A DNA stretch of 14,607 bases from an uncultured Lachnospiraceae bacterium (GTDB lineage: Bacteria; Bacillota; Clostridia; Lachnospirales; Lachnospiraceae): contig OMRN01000328.1 of the NCBI GenBank assembly GCA_900313265.1, positions 1-14,607 on the forward strand, read 5' to 3'. Position numbers and translations under genes: made by a program. This document shows positions 1 through 6,780 of the stretch, piece after piece. A model generated the notes under the pieces. The model had not been told where the DNA came from. It did no database searches and saw only the letters and a list, made by a program, of their open reading frames with translations. The first letter of the stretch is position 1. Each line of letters starts with the position of its first letter.

Positions 1-1827
1 GTCTGCACCGACTCCGGACGCGAAGGAGAGTATATTTACCGTCTGGTAAGAGCACAGGCCGGCGTCAGCGGAAAAATCGAAAAACGGGTATGGATTGACT
101 CCCAGACAGAAGAAGAGATGAAACGCGGAATCCGTGAGGCGAAAGATTTATCCGCTTATGACAATTTGTCGGACGCGGCTTATCTTCGTGCCAAGGAAGA
201 TTATCTGATGGGTATTAATTTTTCCAGGGCGCTTACCTTAAAATACGGCTATCCGGTGAAAAATTACTTAAAAGCCGACAAATGCGTCATTTCCGTCGGC
301 CGGGTCATGACATGTGTTCTCGGAATGATTGTCAAACGTGAGCGTGAAATCCGTGATTTCGTAAAAACTCCGTTTTACCGTGTTTTGATTAAGAATAATC
401 TTTTTGACAATACCGTGGAAGGTGAATTCCGGGCCGTGGAAGGTTCGAAATATTTCCAGTCGCCCCTGCTTTACAAAGAAAACGGATTCAAAAAAGAGGA
501 AGATGCAAAAGCATGCATTTCCTATGTCTCAAAAGGTGAAGCCAAAGAGGATCTTTCTTTTGACGGATTCTCCGTTATCGAGCAGATTGAAAAGAAAAAA
601 GAGAAAAAGAATCCGCCTTTGCTTTATAACCTTGCCGAAATCCAGAATGACTGTTCCAAATATTTTAAAATCAATCCGGACCAGACGCTTTCCATCATTC
701 AGGATTTGTATGAAAAGAAACTCGTAACGTACCCCAGAACCGACGCACGTGTTTTATCGTCCGCCGTTGCCAAAGAAATTCACAAAAATATCGAAGGCAT
801 GCGGAACATGCCTTATTTTAAGGACCTGGCCGACGAAGCATTGTCTCTGGGCCTTTATAAAAAAATCGCAAGCACCCGCTATGTCAACGACAAGGCAATC
901 ACGGATCATTATGCGATTATTCCGACCGGACAGGGATTTTCGGCTCTTTCTTCCTTAAGTCCCACATCCAAACGCGTTTACGAAATCATAGTAAGACGTT
1001 TCTTAAGTATCTTTTTCCCGCCTGCGGTATACGAAAAGTTGTCGCTTGTAACTGCGATGGAAGGGGAGAAATTTTTCACTTCATTTAAGGTATTAAAGGA
1101 CGAAGGATATTTAAAATGCTGTCATTATTCGTTTGCGAAAGACAAATCCGGTTCCGGTGATGACGTAAAAGCGTCCGGCCCCAATGACGACAAACCGGAC
1201 AGTGCGAAGAGTGAAAGTGTCTCCGAAAACAGTCCCGAAGGCGGTCAGCCGGATGACAAAGAAAAAGACGAGGATAAAACCGAAGATTTAAAATGCGATG
1301 AGGAGTTTTTAAAAAACTTATCCAAAATGAAAAAGGGAGACAAAATTCCCTGTACCGGTTTTGTAATCAAAGAAGGGGAAACATCCCCTCCGAAGCGGTA
1401 TAATTCCGGATCGCTGATTCTTGCCATGGAAAACGCCGGGCAGTTCATCGAAGACGAAGAACTTCGTGCTCAGATTAAAGGAAGCGGAATCGGAACAAGC
1501 GCTACCCGCGCCGGAATTCTAACAAAACTGATTAATAACAAATACCTGGCCCTTAATAAAAAGACGCAGATTATCACGCCGACCCTGCTTGGTGAAATGA
1601 TTCACGATGTCGTTTTAAACTCCATCAAACCTCTTTTGAATCCTTCCCTTACCGCAAGCTGGGAAAAAGGGCTTACGATGGTTGCCGACGGAGAAATTAA
1701 AGAAGACGAGTATATGGCTAAATTAAACGATTTTGTTACGCAGAATACCAACATGGTGAAAAATCTCCGTAACCAGAACGATTTGCTGAAATATTTTAAT
1801 TATGCATCGAAGTATTATAAGAAATAA
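1..1827 (+). CDS. topB: DNA topoisomerase III (type IA), 5'-truncated by window edge
   Basis: Type IA topoisomerase that passes one DNA strand through a transient break held by a 5'-phosphotyrosine link. Reading in frame from base 1 gives 608 visible residues; the window edge removes roughly the first 100 (inferred from family length). The visible part opens inside the TOPRIM domain with TDSGREGE, the metal-binding motif in the TDAGREGE form that I recall from Gram-positive topoisomerase III. The catalytic tyrosine is Tyr244 of the visible part in VTYPRTDAR (codon 730-732). The conserved ETSPPKRY motif (visible 460-467) and GIGTSATRAGI follow. Two oddities: an Asp/Ser/Lys-rich low-complexity insert at about visible residues 381-430 (bases 1141-1293), and an end at NYASKYYKK with no C-terminal cysteine zinc ribbon. 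The insert is in frame and the flanks are normal, so it is not a frameshift. TopB is much more likely than TopA. Confidence 0.93.
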   Translation, partial: VCTDSGREGEYIYRLVRAQAGVSGKIEKRVWIDSQTEEEMKRGIREAKDLSAYDNLSDAAYLRAKEDYLMGINFSRALTLKYGYPVKNYLKADKCVISVGRVMTCVLGMIVKREREIRDFVKTPFYRVLIKNNLFDNTVEGEFRAVEGSKYFQSPLLYKENGFKKEEDAKACISYVSKGEAKEDLSFDGFSVIEQIEKKKEKKNPPLLYNLAEIQNDCSKYFKINPDQTLSIIQDLYEKKLVTYPRTDARVLSSAVAKEIHKNIEGMRNMPYFKDLADEALSLGLYKKIASTRYVNDKAITDHYAIIPTGQGFSALSSLSPTSKRVYEIIVRRFLSIFFPPAVYEKLSLVTAMEGEKFFTSFKVLKDEGYLKCCHYSFAKDKSGSGDDVKASGPNDDKPDSAKSESVSENSPEGGQPDDKEKDEDKTEDLKCDEEFLKNLSKMKKGDKIPCTGFVIKEGETSPPKRYNSGSLILAMENAGQFIEDEELRAQIKGSGIGTSATRAGILTKLINNKYLALNKKTQIITPTLLGEMIHDVVLNSIKPLLNPSLTASWEKGLTMVADGEIKEDEYMAKLNDFVTQNTNMVKNLRNQNDLLKYFNYASKYYKK

Positions 1828-1841
1828 ACTCGAAAAAATTA

Positions 1842-1871
1842 TTTACGCATTCGTTGTCCTTGCGTTATAAT
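1842..1871 (+). promoter_or_regulatory. Sigma-A-type promoter for the beta-helix acyltransferase gene
   Basis: A -35 element TTTACG (1842-1847) and a perfect -10 TATAAT (1866-1871) are separated by 18 bp. They lie just after the topoisomerase stop and 53 bp upstream of the next start. A good ribosome binding site, AAGGAAGG, follows at about 1908-1915. The -35 matches the consensus at only four of six positions, so the call rests mainly on the -10 and the location. Confidence 0.65.
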
Positions 1872-1923
1872 GTGTTTGTTTCATGCTGCTAATGTATAAA
1901 AAATCGAAAGGAAGGTACAGCAC

Positions 1924-2598
1924 ATGTCCGAAGTATTAATGATTAAGAATCTTTACAATCTCGAAGAAACGTTTGCGGCTGAGATTTTTGAGGGAAAAAC
2001 CTATCCCTGGGAAGTTCTCCCCGAAATCAAAACTTTTATTATAAAACTCGGCGAGTCCCTGCCGGCAGATGTTTATGAAAGAAGAGAAGATAACATCTGG
2101 ATTGCAAAAAGCGCGAAGATTTATCCTACCGCAACCATTTTAGGACCCGCCATCATCGGTGAGGAAACCGAAGTAAGACCCGGCGCATTCATCCGTGGCA
2201 ACGCAATTGTCGGAAACAACTGCGTAGTCGGAAACTCCACCGAATTGAAAAACGTCATTTTATTCAACCGTGTTCAGGTTCCTCATTACAATTATGTCGG
2301 CGATTCCGTTTTGGGATACAAATCCCACATGGGTGCCGGTGCCGTAACCAGTAACGTAAAAAGCGACAAGACGCTGGTAGTCGTTAAAAATAAAGATGAG
2401 CAGATTGAAACCGGACTTAAGAAATTCGGAGCCATGCTCGGCGACAATGTGGAAGTAGGATGCCACAGCGTATTAAATCCCGGTACGGTTATCGGAAGAA
2501 ATACAAATATTTATCCGACATCTTCGGTTCGCGGATTCGTACCTTCGAATCATATTTACAAAGATCCGGAGCATGTAGTGGAAAAATACGCTCTGTAA
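1924..2598 (+). CDS. Stand-alone left-handed beta-helix acyltransferase, GlmU C-terminal-like
   Basis: 224 residues, preceded by a strong AAGGAAGG site. Residues about 1-60 are a short helical lead-in. Residues about 62-215 are hexapeptide repeats (for example ATILGPAIIGEETEVRPGAF), the mark of a left-handed parallel beta-helix. Aligned by eye from memory with the acetyltransferase half of E. coli GlmU, Arg91, Lys109, His121 and Tyr124 fall at the places of Arg333, Lys351, catalytic His363 and Tyr366; VPHYNYVGD resembles the GlmU AGHLTYLGD motif and GAGAVTSN resembles GAGTITCN. The N-terminal nucleotidyltransferase half of GlmU is absent. Relatives are often annotated as UDP-N-acetylglucosamine pyrophosphorylase, which cannot be right for this short form. 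An acetyl- or acyltransferase on a sugar phosphate or nucleotide sugar is the best inference; the substrate is unknown. It has its own promoter, and the next gene also has its own. Confidence 0.82.
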   Translation: MSEVLMIKNLYNLEETFAAEIFEGKTYPWEVLPEIKTFIIKLGESLPADVYERREDNIWIAKSAKIYPTATILGPAIIGEETEVRPGAFIRGNAIVGNNCVVGNSTELKNVILFNRVQVPHYNYVGDSVLGYKSHMGAGAVTSNVKSDKTLVVVKNKDEQIETGLKKFGAMLGDNVEVGCHSVLNPGTVIGRNTNIYPTSSVRGFVPSNHIYKDPEHVVEKYAL

Positions 2599-2638
2599 AA
2601 TTATTAAAATTTTATTTCCTGAATTGTGCCCAAACCTA

Positions 2639-2667
2639 TTGACAATACAACATTTTGTGTATATTAT
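2639..2667 (+). promoter_or_regulatory. Near-consensus sigma-A promoter for the 88-residue membrane protein gene
   Basis: A perfect -35 TTGACA (2639-2644), a 17-bp spacer and -10 TATTAT (2662-2667, five of six). This is the strongest promoter in the window. The start codon is 62 bp downstream of the -10, behind AAGGAG at 2715-2720. The intervening leader is AT-rich without an obvious structured element. Confidence 0.8.
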
Positions 2668-2728
2668 AAGTTTGTAGTTTTGTGTATCCACTAATTTATT
2701 AAATTTTTATGTATAAGGAGAATGAGAA

Positions 2729-2995
2729 ATGAGCAAAAAGGCAGCATTAATTTTAATTCATTGCGGAATTGTAGGATGGTTAATCGGATACCTTGCATAT
2801 GATAACAAGGCAGAAATCGGCGGAAGAATGTATACCCAGGGTATGATCAATTCGATCATCTGGATGTTATTCGTACCCGGATATATTGTCGGAGCTATCT
2901 TTACCATTATGGCAATCGTTAATATCTGCAAGGGTGACGAAGATTATCATCTTCCCGGATTTGTTGGAAACTCCAACTGGTTCAAGAATCTTTAA
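2729..2995 (+). CDS. Small two-helix membrane protein of unknown function
   Basis: I do not recognise this family. The product has 88 residues: a short basic start (MSKK), a first hydrophobic helix at about residues 5-24 (ALILIHCGIVGWLIGYLAY), a polar connector with NKAEIGGRMYTQG, a second long hydrophobic helix at about 40-68 and a polar tail rich in Asn, Asp and Phe. Both ends are polar, so a hairpin with both termini on one face is likely. The gene has an excellent AAGGAG site nine bases before the ATG, a near-consensus promoter and a strong terminator 30 bases after its stop, so it forms a one-gene transcription unit. It is real on these grounds even though its role is unknown. Confidence 0.75.
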   Translation: MSKKAALILIHCGIVGWLIGYLAYDNKAEIGGRMYTQGMINSIIWMLFVPGYIVGAIFTIMAIVNICKGDEDYHLPGFVGNSNWFKNL

Positions 2996-3024
2996 TTTGT
3001 ATTACGTCCACACGGATGGATGAT

Positions 3025-3066
3025 ATGAGCAGGGATTGCCAAAGCCATCCCTGCTCATTGTTTTAC
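3025..3066 (+). terminator. Rho-independent terminator after the small membrane protein gene
   Basis: A perfect 11-bp inverted repeat, ATGAGCAGGGA (3025-3035) and TCCCTGCTCAT (3048-3058), with a 12-base loop, followed by TGTTTTACC. It is the only convincing terminator in the window. The T run is short and broken, so some read-through into the lipoprotein gene is possible. Confidence 0.8.
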
Positions 3067-3120
3067 CACGATAAATATTTTTTTCAGAATTCATTGCCGA
3101 AACCACAGAAAGGCTTGCAA

Positions 3121-3582
3121 ATGAACAAAAAACATGTAAATCGGGCAGCCGGACTCATCCTTCTTACCTCAGTTTTCGTCATTTTGTGCGTCGGTATGTC
3201 CGGCTGCAAGAAGAAAACGAACGGCGAGTATGTAAAAACCGTCAACGATTTTTATAATAAACTCTTAACCTATGACACCAACATCAAGCGGATTGATCCG
3301 AAAGACCCGGAAGCCTGCGAAGAGCTTCTTTCCCTGCTTGATTTAATGAATAAAGATTTTCAGGATTTTGCCGAAGTGCCCGTGCCGGATAATGTTCCGG
3401 AAGCAAGAGAGCACGCGCAGAATGCCGCGGCATTTATGACAAAAGCGGTTTCTTACTACCATAATGCATTGGAAGGCGAAAAAGCAGATGAAACGGCTTT
3501 ACGTACCGCAGAACTGAATTACGAAAACGCCGTTACGGAAATCAAAAATGTCGGTGTAGCCCTTCAAAACGCCGACCGGTAA
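3121..3582 (+). CDS. Small predicted lipoprotein, unknown function
   Basis: 153 residues from the ATG at 3121. It starts with a typical lipoprotein signal: basic MNKKHVNR, a hydrophobic core at about residues 9-26, then a lipobox-like MSGC with Cys29 as the expected lipidation site. The mature part is mostly charged and helical with no metal-binding or catalytic pattern that I recognise, so a helical-bundle extracytoplasmic lipoprotein is the most that can be said. A longer reading from an ATG at 3016 is rejected: it would run through the terminator hairpin and bury the signal peptide, whereas the 3121 start has GAAAGG at 3108-3113. I see no clear promoter between the terminator and this gene, so expression may depend on read-through or a weak unrecognised promoter. 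Confidence 0.75.
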   Translation: MNKKHVNRAAGLILLTSVFVILCVGMSGCKKKTNGEYVKTVNDFYNKLLTYDTNIKRIDPKDPEACEELLSLLDLMNKDFQDFAEVPVPDNVPEAREHAQNAAAFMTKAVSYYHNALEGEKADETALRTAELNYENAVTEIKNVGVALQNADR

Positions 3583-3638
3583 ACGTTTGAGGAATTAAAT
3601 AGCCGTTATAAATATCCTATACGAAAGAACAAGGAAAA

Positions 3639-5258
3639 ATGAACGGAGCCGAGTTACTCGTAAAATCCTTACTGGATGAGAAAATTTCATATGTATTCGG
3701 ATATCCGGGTGTTTCCATCTGCCCGTTTTTCGATGCCCTGATTGAAAGTCCGATTAAGAGCATTCTTTTAAGAAACGAGCAGGACTGCGGTCATGCCGCA
3801 AGCGGATATGCCAGAGTGAATAACACAGTCGGTGTATGTGCGGTTTCTTCGGGCCCCGGTGCCACGAATTTAATTACCGCAATTGCAACCGCTTTTGCGG
3901 ACAGCATTCCTCTTGTATGCATTACGGGACAGGTTCCTACGGAGCATATCGGAAGCGATATGTTTCAGGAAGCGGATATCATCGGATCAGCGGAATCCTT
4001 TGTAAAGTATTCTTATCTGGTACGCGACGCTAAAGAACTTCCGCGTATCGTAAAAGAAGCATTTTATATTGCATCCACCGGACGCAAAGGACCTGTTTTA
4101 ATCGACCTTCCCATCGATATCCAGATGACGGAAGGACTTTCGTATACCCCTGTTCCGGATGTCAGTTTAAGAACCTATAAGCCCACCGTTAAAGGTCATG
4201 CGGTTCAGATTAAGAAAGTACTTTCCGTACTGAAAAATGCAAAACGGCCGATTCTCTGTGTCGGCGGAGGAGTTATTTTATCCGGAGCGGAAGAGGAAGT
4301 GATTAAGTTTGCCGAAAGCCTTCATATTCCGGTTGTATCCACCATGATGGGAATCGGCGTCATTCCTTCCGATAATCCGTTATACATGGGGATGGTCGGA
4401 AAATTCGGAAAAAAATATGCCAACCGTGCCATGAACGAATCCGATGTTCTTATTATGATCGGAGCCAGAGTGGCAGACCGTGCGGTAAGTCAGCCGGATT
4501 TAATCACTAAGGACAAAGTCCTGGTTCATATCGATGTGGATCCTGCCGAAATCGGCAAAAATGCCGGGCCGAATATCCCCATTGTAGGAGATGCAAAGGC
4601 CGTGTTTGAAGAATTAAACAAATCCCTTCCGGATAAAGATTTTTCCGAATGGCTCGATCAGCTTACCAGGTACAGTAAAACGAGAGAAATGAAAATGCAG
4701 GGTACGGCGAAATATGTCGATCCGAACGAATTCGTCCGTATTCTTTCGGAAAAACTTGACGACAATGCCGTATATGTTTCCGATGTCGGACAGAATCAGA
4801 TTTATTCGTGCAATAATTATATCGTAAAACACGGTAAATTCTTAACTTCCGGCGGCATGGGAACCATGGGATATTCCCTTCCGGCAGCCATCGGTGCATC
4901 GGTTGCCGATTTAAACCGTCAGATTGTCTGCGTCATCGGCGACGGTGCCATGCAGATGGTTTTGTCCGAGCTTTCGAGTGCAAAATACTTAAATGCAAAC
5001 ATAAAGATTTTTGTTATGAATAACCGCTGTCTCGGTATGATTCGTGAATTTCAGCATATGCACTACGATAACCGGTACACAATGGTGGATTTGCAACACC
5101 TTCCGGATTATGAACAGATCGCCAAAGCGTTTGATTTGCAATATGTTCGTATTCGCAAAAATGAAGAAACCGTCAGTGTGCTTGACGGCATTCTTTCCTT
5201 AAACGGACCTGTTTTGACAGAGGTAGATGTGGATGACGATGCATTTACGGCAAATTAG
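3639..5258 (+). CDS. ilvB: Acetolactate synthase large subunit-like ThDP enzyme
   Basis: Thiamine-diphosphate enzyme of the acetohydroxyacid synthase type, expected to condense two pyruvates to acetolactate (or pyruvate with 2-oxobutyrate) for branched-chain amino acids. 539 residues in the usual three-domain order. The Pyr domain carries the cofactor-activating Glu47 in RNEQDCGHAASGYAR and the SSGPGATN motif. The middle domain has GGGV and GAR (275-277). The PP domain has the ThDP/Mg motif from GDG at 434-436 to NN at 461-462. The ilvN gene 74 bases downstream supports the assignment. Several motifs differ from the classical family: NEQDCGH for HEQGAAH, MGMVGKFGKK for GMPGMHGT, GARVADR for GARFDDR, and Phe471 where the usual RQWQ has Trp. 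The C-terminus (DDDAFTAN) is also a little shorter than usual. It may be a pyruvate-preferring or otherwise specialised paralogue. Start chosen for AAGGA at 3631-3635. Confidence 0.85.
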   Translation: MNGAELLVKSLLDEKISYVFGYPGVSICPFFDALIESPIKSILLRNEQDCGHAASGYARVNNTVGVCAVSSGPGATNLITAIATAFADSIPLVCITGQVPTEHIGSDMFQEADIIGSAESFVKYSYLVRDAKELPRIVKEAFYIASTGRKGPVLIDLPIDIQMTEGLSYTPVPDVSLRTYKPTVKGHAVQIKKVLSVLKNAKRPILCVGGGVILSGAEEEVIKFAESLHIPVVSTMMGIGVIPSDNPLYMGMVGKFGKKYANRAMNESDVLIMIGARVADRAVSQPDLITKDKVLVHIDVDPAEIGKNAGPNIPIVGDAKAVFEELNKSLPDKDFSEWLDQLTRYSKTREMKMQGTAKYVDPNEFVRILSEKLDDNAVYVSDVGQNQIYSCNNYIVKHGKFLTSGGMGTMGYSLPAAIGASVADLNRQIVCVIGDGAMQMVLSELSSAKYLNANIKIFVMNNRCLGMIREFQHMHYDNRYTMVDLQHLPDYEQIAKAFDLQYVRIRKNEETVSVLDGILSLNGPVLTEVDVDDDAFTAN

Positions 5259-5332
5259 TCCGATTAATTCATCCGGCCGGAAGGCAAAAGTAAGATTAAT
5301 TTTGAGTGTAATGAATAGTCGGGGATTAACAG

Positions 5333-5818
5333 ATGAAGAAGATTTATTCCGTATGGGTAGAAAACCGGTTTGGTGTACTAAGCAAGGTTGCCGCGCTTTT
5401 TGCACGCAGATCTTATAACATTGACAGTCTGACCGTGGGTGAGACGCAGGATAAAACGGTTTCTTCCATGACCATCGTCAGCTCCGGCACTACCCATACG
5501 TTAGAGCAGATTGAAAAACAGCTGAATAAAAAACTGGATGTTATTAAAGTCCGTACTTACGCGGAAGATAAAGCCATATTACGCGAAGTAATACTGATTA
5601 AGATCAAATACGTATCCGCCGAGCGAAGGGAACTCATGGAAATTTGTGAATTTCTGAAAGCGGATATTGTGGATACTTCGAATACGCATATGGTCATTAC
5701 ACTTTGCGATACACCGGAGAGAGTCGACAATCTGATTTCCATGCTTCGTAAATTTAATATCGTTGAGCTTACACGTACGGGTACATTAGCCATGCCGAAA
5801 TGTTCGGAGGCGGACTGA
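5333..5818 (+). CDS. ilvN: Acetolactate synthase small (regulatory) subunit
   Basis: 161 residues, the usual length. The N-terminal ACT domain (about 1-78) opens with YSVWVENRFGVLSKVAALFA and continues with RRSYNIDSLTVGETQD, the classical IlvN/IlvH pattern that binds valine and activates the large subunit. The C-terminal half (about 80-158) has the normal IlvN regulatory-subunit character, including ILREVILIKI and a final ELTRTGTLAMPK. The preceding GGGGA (5321-5325) is a moderate ribosome binding site. Its stop codon is directly followed by the start of the next gene, so the two are probably translated from one message. It pairs functionally with the large subunit immediately upstream. The symbol could equally be ilvH. 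Confidence 0.93.
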   Translation: MKKIYSVWVENRFGVLSKVAALFARRSYNIDSLTVGETQDKTVSSMTIVSSGTTHTLEQIEKQLNKKLDVIKVRTYAEDKAILREVILIKIKYVSAERRELMEICEFLKADIVDTSNTHMVITLCDTPERVDNLISMLRKFNIVELTRTGTLAMPKCSEAD

Positions 5819-6157
5819 ATGAAGAAGGGCGATTTTGTGCTGATGACGGTATTCGGCGTCCTTTTGGTTTTTGTAATCGCAATCTTTGTTTTCAGGCCCA
5901 AAGCGGTTAACTGCGTCGTATACGAAAACCGGAACGAAATCGCATCGTTCCCTCTGAACGAAGATGTTGTCTATACGATTCGCACATCCGACGGACACGA
6001 AAATGTGTTGCAGATTAAGGACGGAAAGGCAAGCGTCATTTCCGCGGACTGCCCGAATCAGATTTGCGTGCATACCTCACCGATATCAAAAGTCGGAGAG
6101 AGCATTCTCTGCCTCCCTCATAAAATCAGTATTGCACTTGAGTCCGCCCGCAAATAG
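5819..6157 (+). CDS. Membrane-anchored NusG domain II-containing protein
   Basis: 112 residues. It starts with MKKGDF and a single membrane helix (about residues 7-26), followed by an extracytoplasmic beta-rich domain. The cysteine pattern DCPNQIC (Cys78, Cys83) with ILCLPHKI (Cys98) is characteristic of the NusG domain II family of Firmicutes, which is unrelated in role to the transcription factor. The true function is not known. The ATG follows the ilvN stop with no gap, and its GGAGG site (5806-5810) lies inside the 3' end of ilvN. In Clostridia this family is commonly followed by a Gx transporter gene, as here, so the two probably act together at the membrane. Redox or cofactor-related roles have been suggested for such neighbourhoods, but nothing in the sequence proves one. 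Confidence 0.88.
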   Translation: MKKGDFVLMTVFGVLLVFVIAIFVFRPKAVNCVVYENRNEIASFPLNEDVVYTIRTSDGHENVLQIKDGKASVISADCPNQICVHTSPISKVGESILCLPHKISIALESARK

Positions 6158-6168
6158 TTATATAAACG

Positions 6169-6690
6169 TTGAAGAAAAAGAAAACCCTGTTAAAAATCGC
6201 ATATCTCGGATTGTTTCTGGCTTTTGCCATGATTCTTTCCTACGTGGAAACGCTTCTTCCGGTTTTTCCTTATGCTCCCGGTGTAAAACTCGGACTGGCC
6301 AACTGCTTTATTCTGCTGATTTTATATATTTACGGAGTCCGGGAAGCGGCCATTATTAATTTAAGCAGGATTATACTGTGTGCATTGTTATTTACCGGTT
6401 TTTACGCCATGCTTTATTCCCTGGCCGGCGGCGTATTTTCTCTTGCGATTATGGCAGTAAGTTACCGTCGGAAAAAGATTTTTTCTCCCATAGGGGTCGG
6501 CATGTTAGGCGGTGTTTTTCACCATATCGGACAGGTTCTGGCAGCCTTTTTTACCACGCACAATCCCGTTGTTTTCGGATATCTGACGGTACTTATTGTT
6601 GCGGGACTTTTTACCGGAGCCCTGGTCGGTTTTTTAGTAAAACTGCTTTATCCGAAAATTAAAAAACTGACAGACCGTGCCGAATCGTAA
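6169..6690 (+). CDS. Gx transporter / heptaprenyl diphosphate synthase component I family membrane protein
   Basis: 173 residues, mostly hydrophobic, with about five to six membrane helices (roughly 7-28, 38-57, 64-84, 87-100, 108-130, 135-162). The stretches LSYVETLLPVFPYAPGVKLG and GLANCFILLILYIYG match the family once named heptaprenyl diphosphate synthase component I and now often called Gx transporter. Its small helical architecture resembles substrate-binding subunits of ECF transporters, and a prenyl-diphosphate synthase activity is not supported by any aspartate-rich motif. The start is a TTG (6169-6171), the first possible start after an in-frame stop at 6163-6165, with no visible Shine-Dalgarno, so translation is probably coupled to the upstream NusG-II gene 11 bases away. 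Family call is firm; start and substrate are not. Confidence 0.83.
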   Translation: MKKKKTLLKIAYLGLFLAFAMILSYVETLLPVFPYAPGVKLGLANCFILLILYIYGVREAAIINLSRIILCALLFTGFYAMLYSLAGGVFSLAIMAVSYRRKKIFSPIGVGMLGGVFHHIGQVLAAFFTTHNPVVFGYLTVLIVAGLFTGALVGFLVKLLYPKIKKLTDRAES

Positions 6691-6780
6691 ATACATAATC
6701 CGGTTGCTTGCAGAATTGCAAGAATTGTAAAATCACGGAACAGTCCATCATCATTTAATACAATACAAGGAACACAATTT

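Noticed and set aside
1..24. TDSGREGE with Gly in place of the second Asp of the TOPRIM DxD motif
   Set aside because: The TDAGREGE-type form is, from memory, normal in Gram-positive topoisomerase III, so it is not evidence of an inactive enzyme.
2596..2612. AT-only inverted repeat after the beta-helix gene as a terminator
   Set aside because: A stem made only of A-T pairs without a long T run would be too weak, and no GC-rich stem is nearby.
3016..3120. Upstream in-frame ATG that would extend the lipoprotein by 35 residues
   Set aside because: The extension runs through the terminator hairpin at 3025-3058 and would put the lipoprotein signal peptide in the interior. The ATG at 3121 has a ribosome binding site and a standard signal peptide.
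3587..3612. TTGAGG and TATAAA as a promoter for ilvB
   Set aside because: The spacer is only 14 bp, too short for a sigma-A promoter. No better pair was found, so the ilvB promoter remains unidentified.
5245..5332. Possible frameshift at the 3' end of ilvB
   Set aside because: The large subunit ends slightly early, and another frame continues for about 17 codons after the stop, but its sequence does not clearly match the usual AHAS C-terminus. The ending DDDAFTAN reads as a natural stop. Only comparison with relatives could decide.
6704..6731. CTTGCA-GAAT-TGCAAG hairpin and TTGCTT/TGTAAA promoter-like pair before ruvA
   Set aside because: The stem is only six base pairs and lacks a T run, so it is not a terminator. 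The promoter elements are poor with a 16-bp spacer. No LexA-like operator is present.
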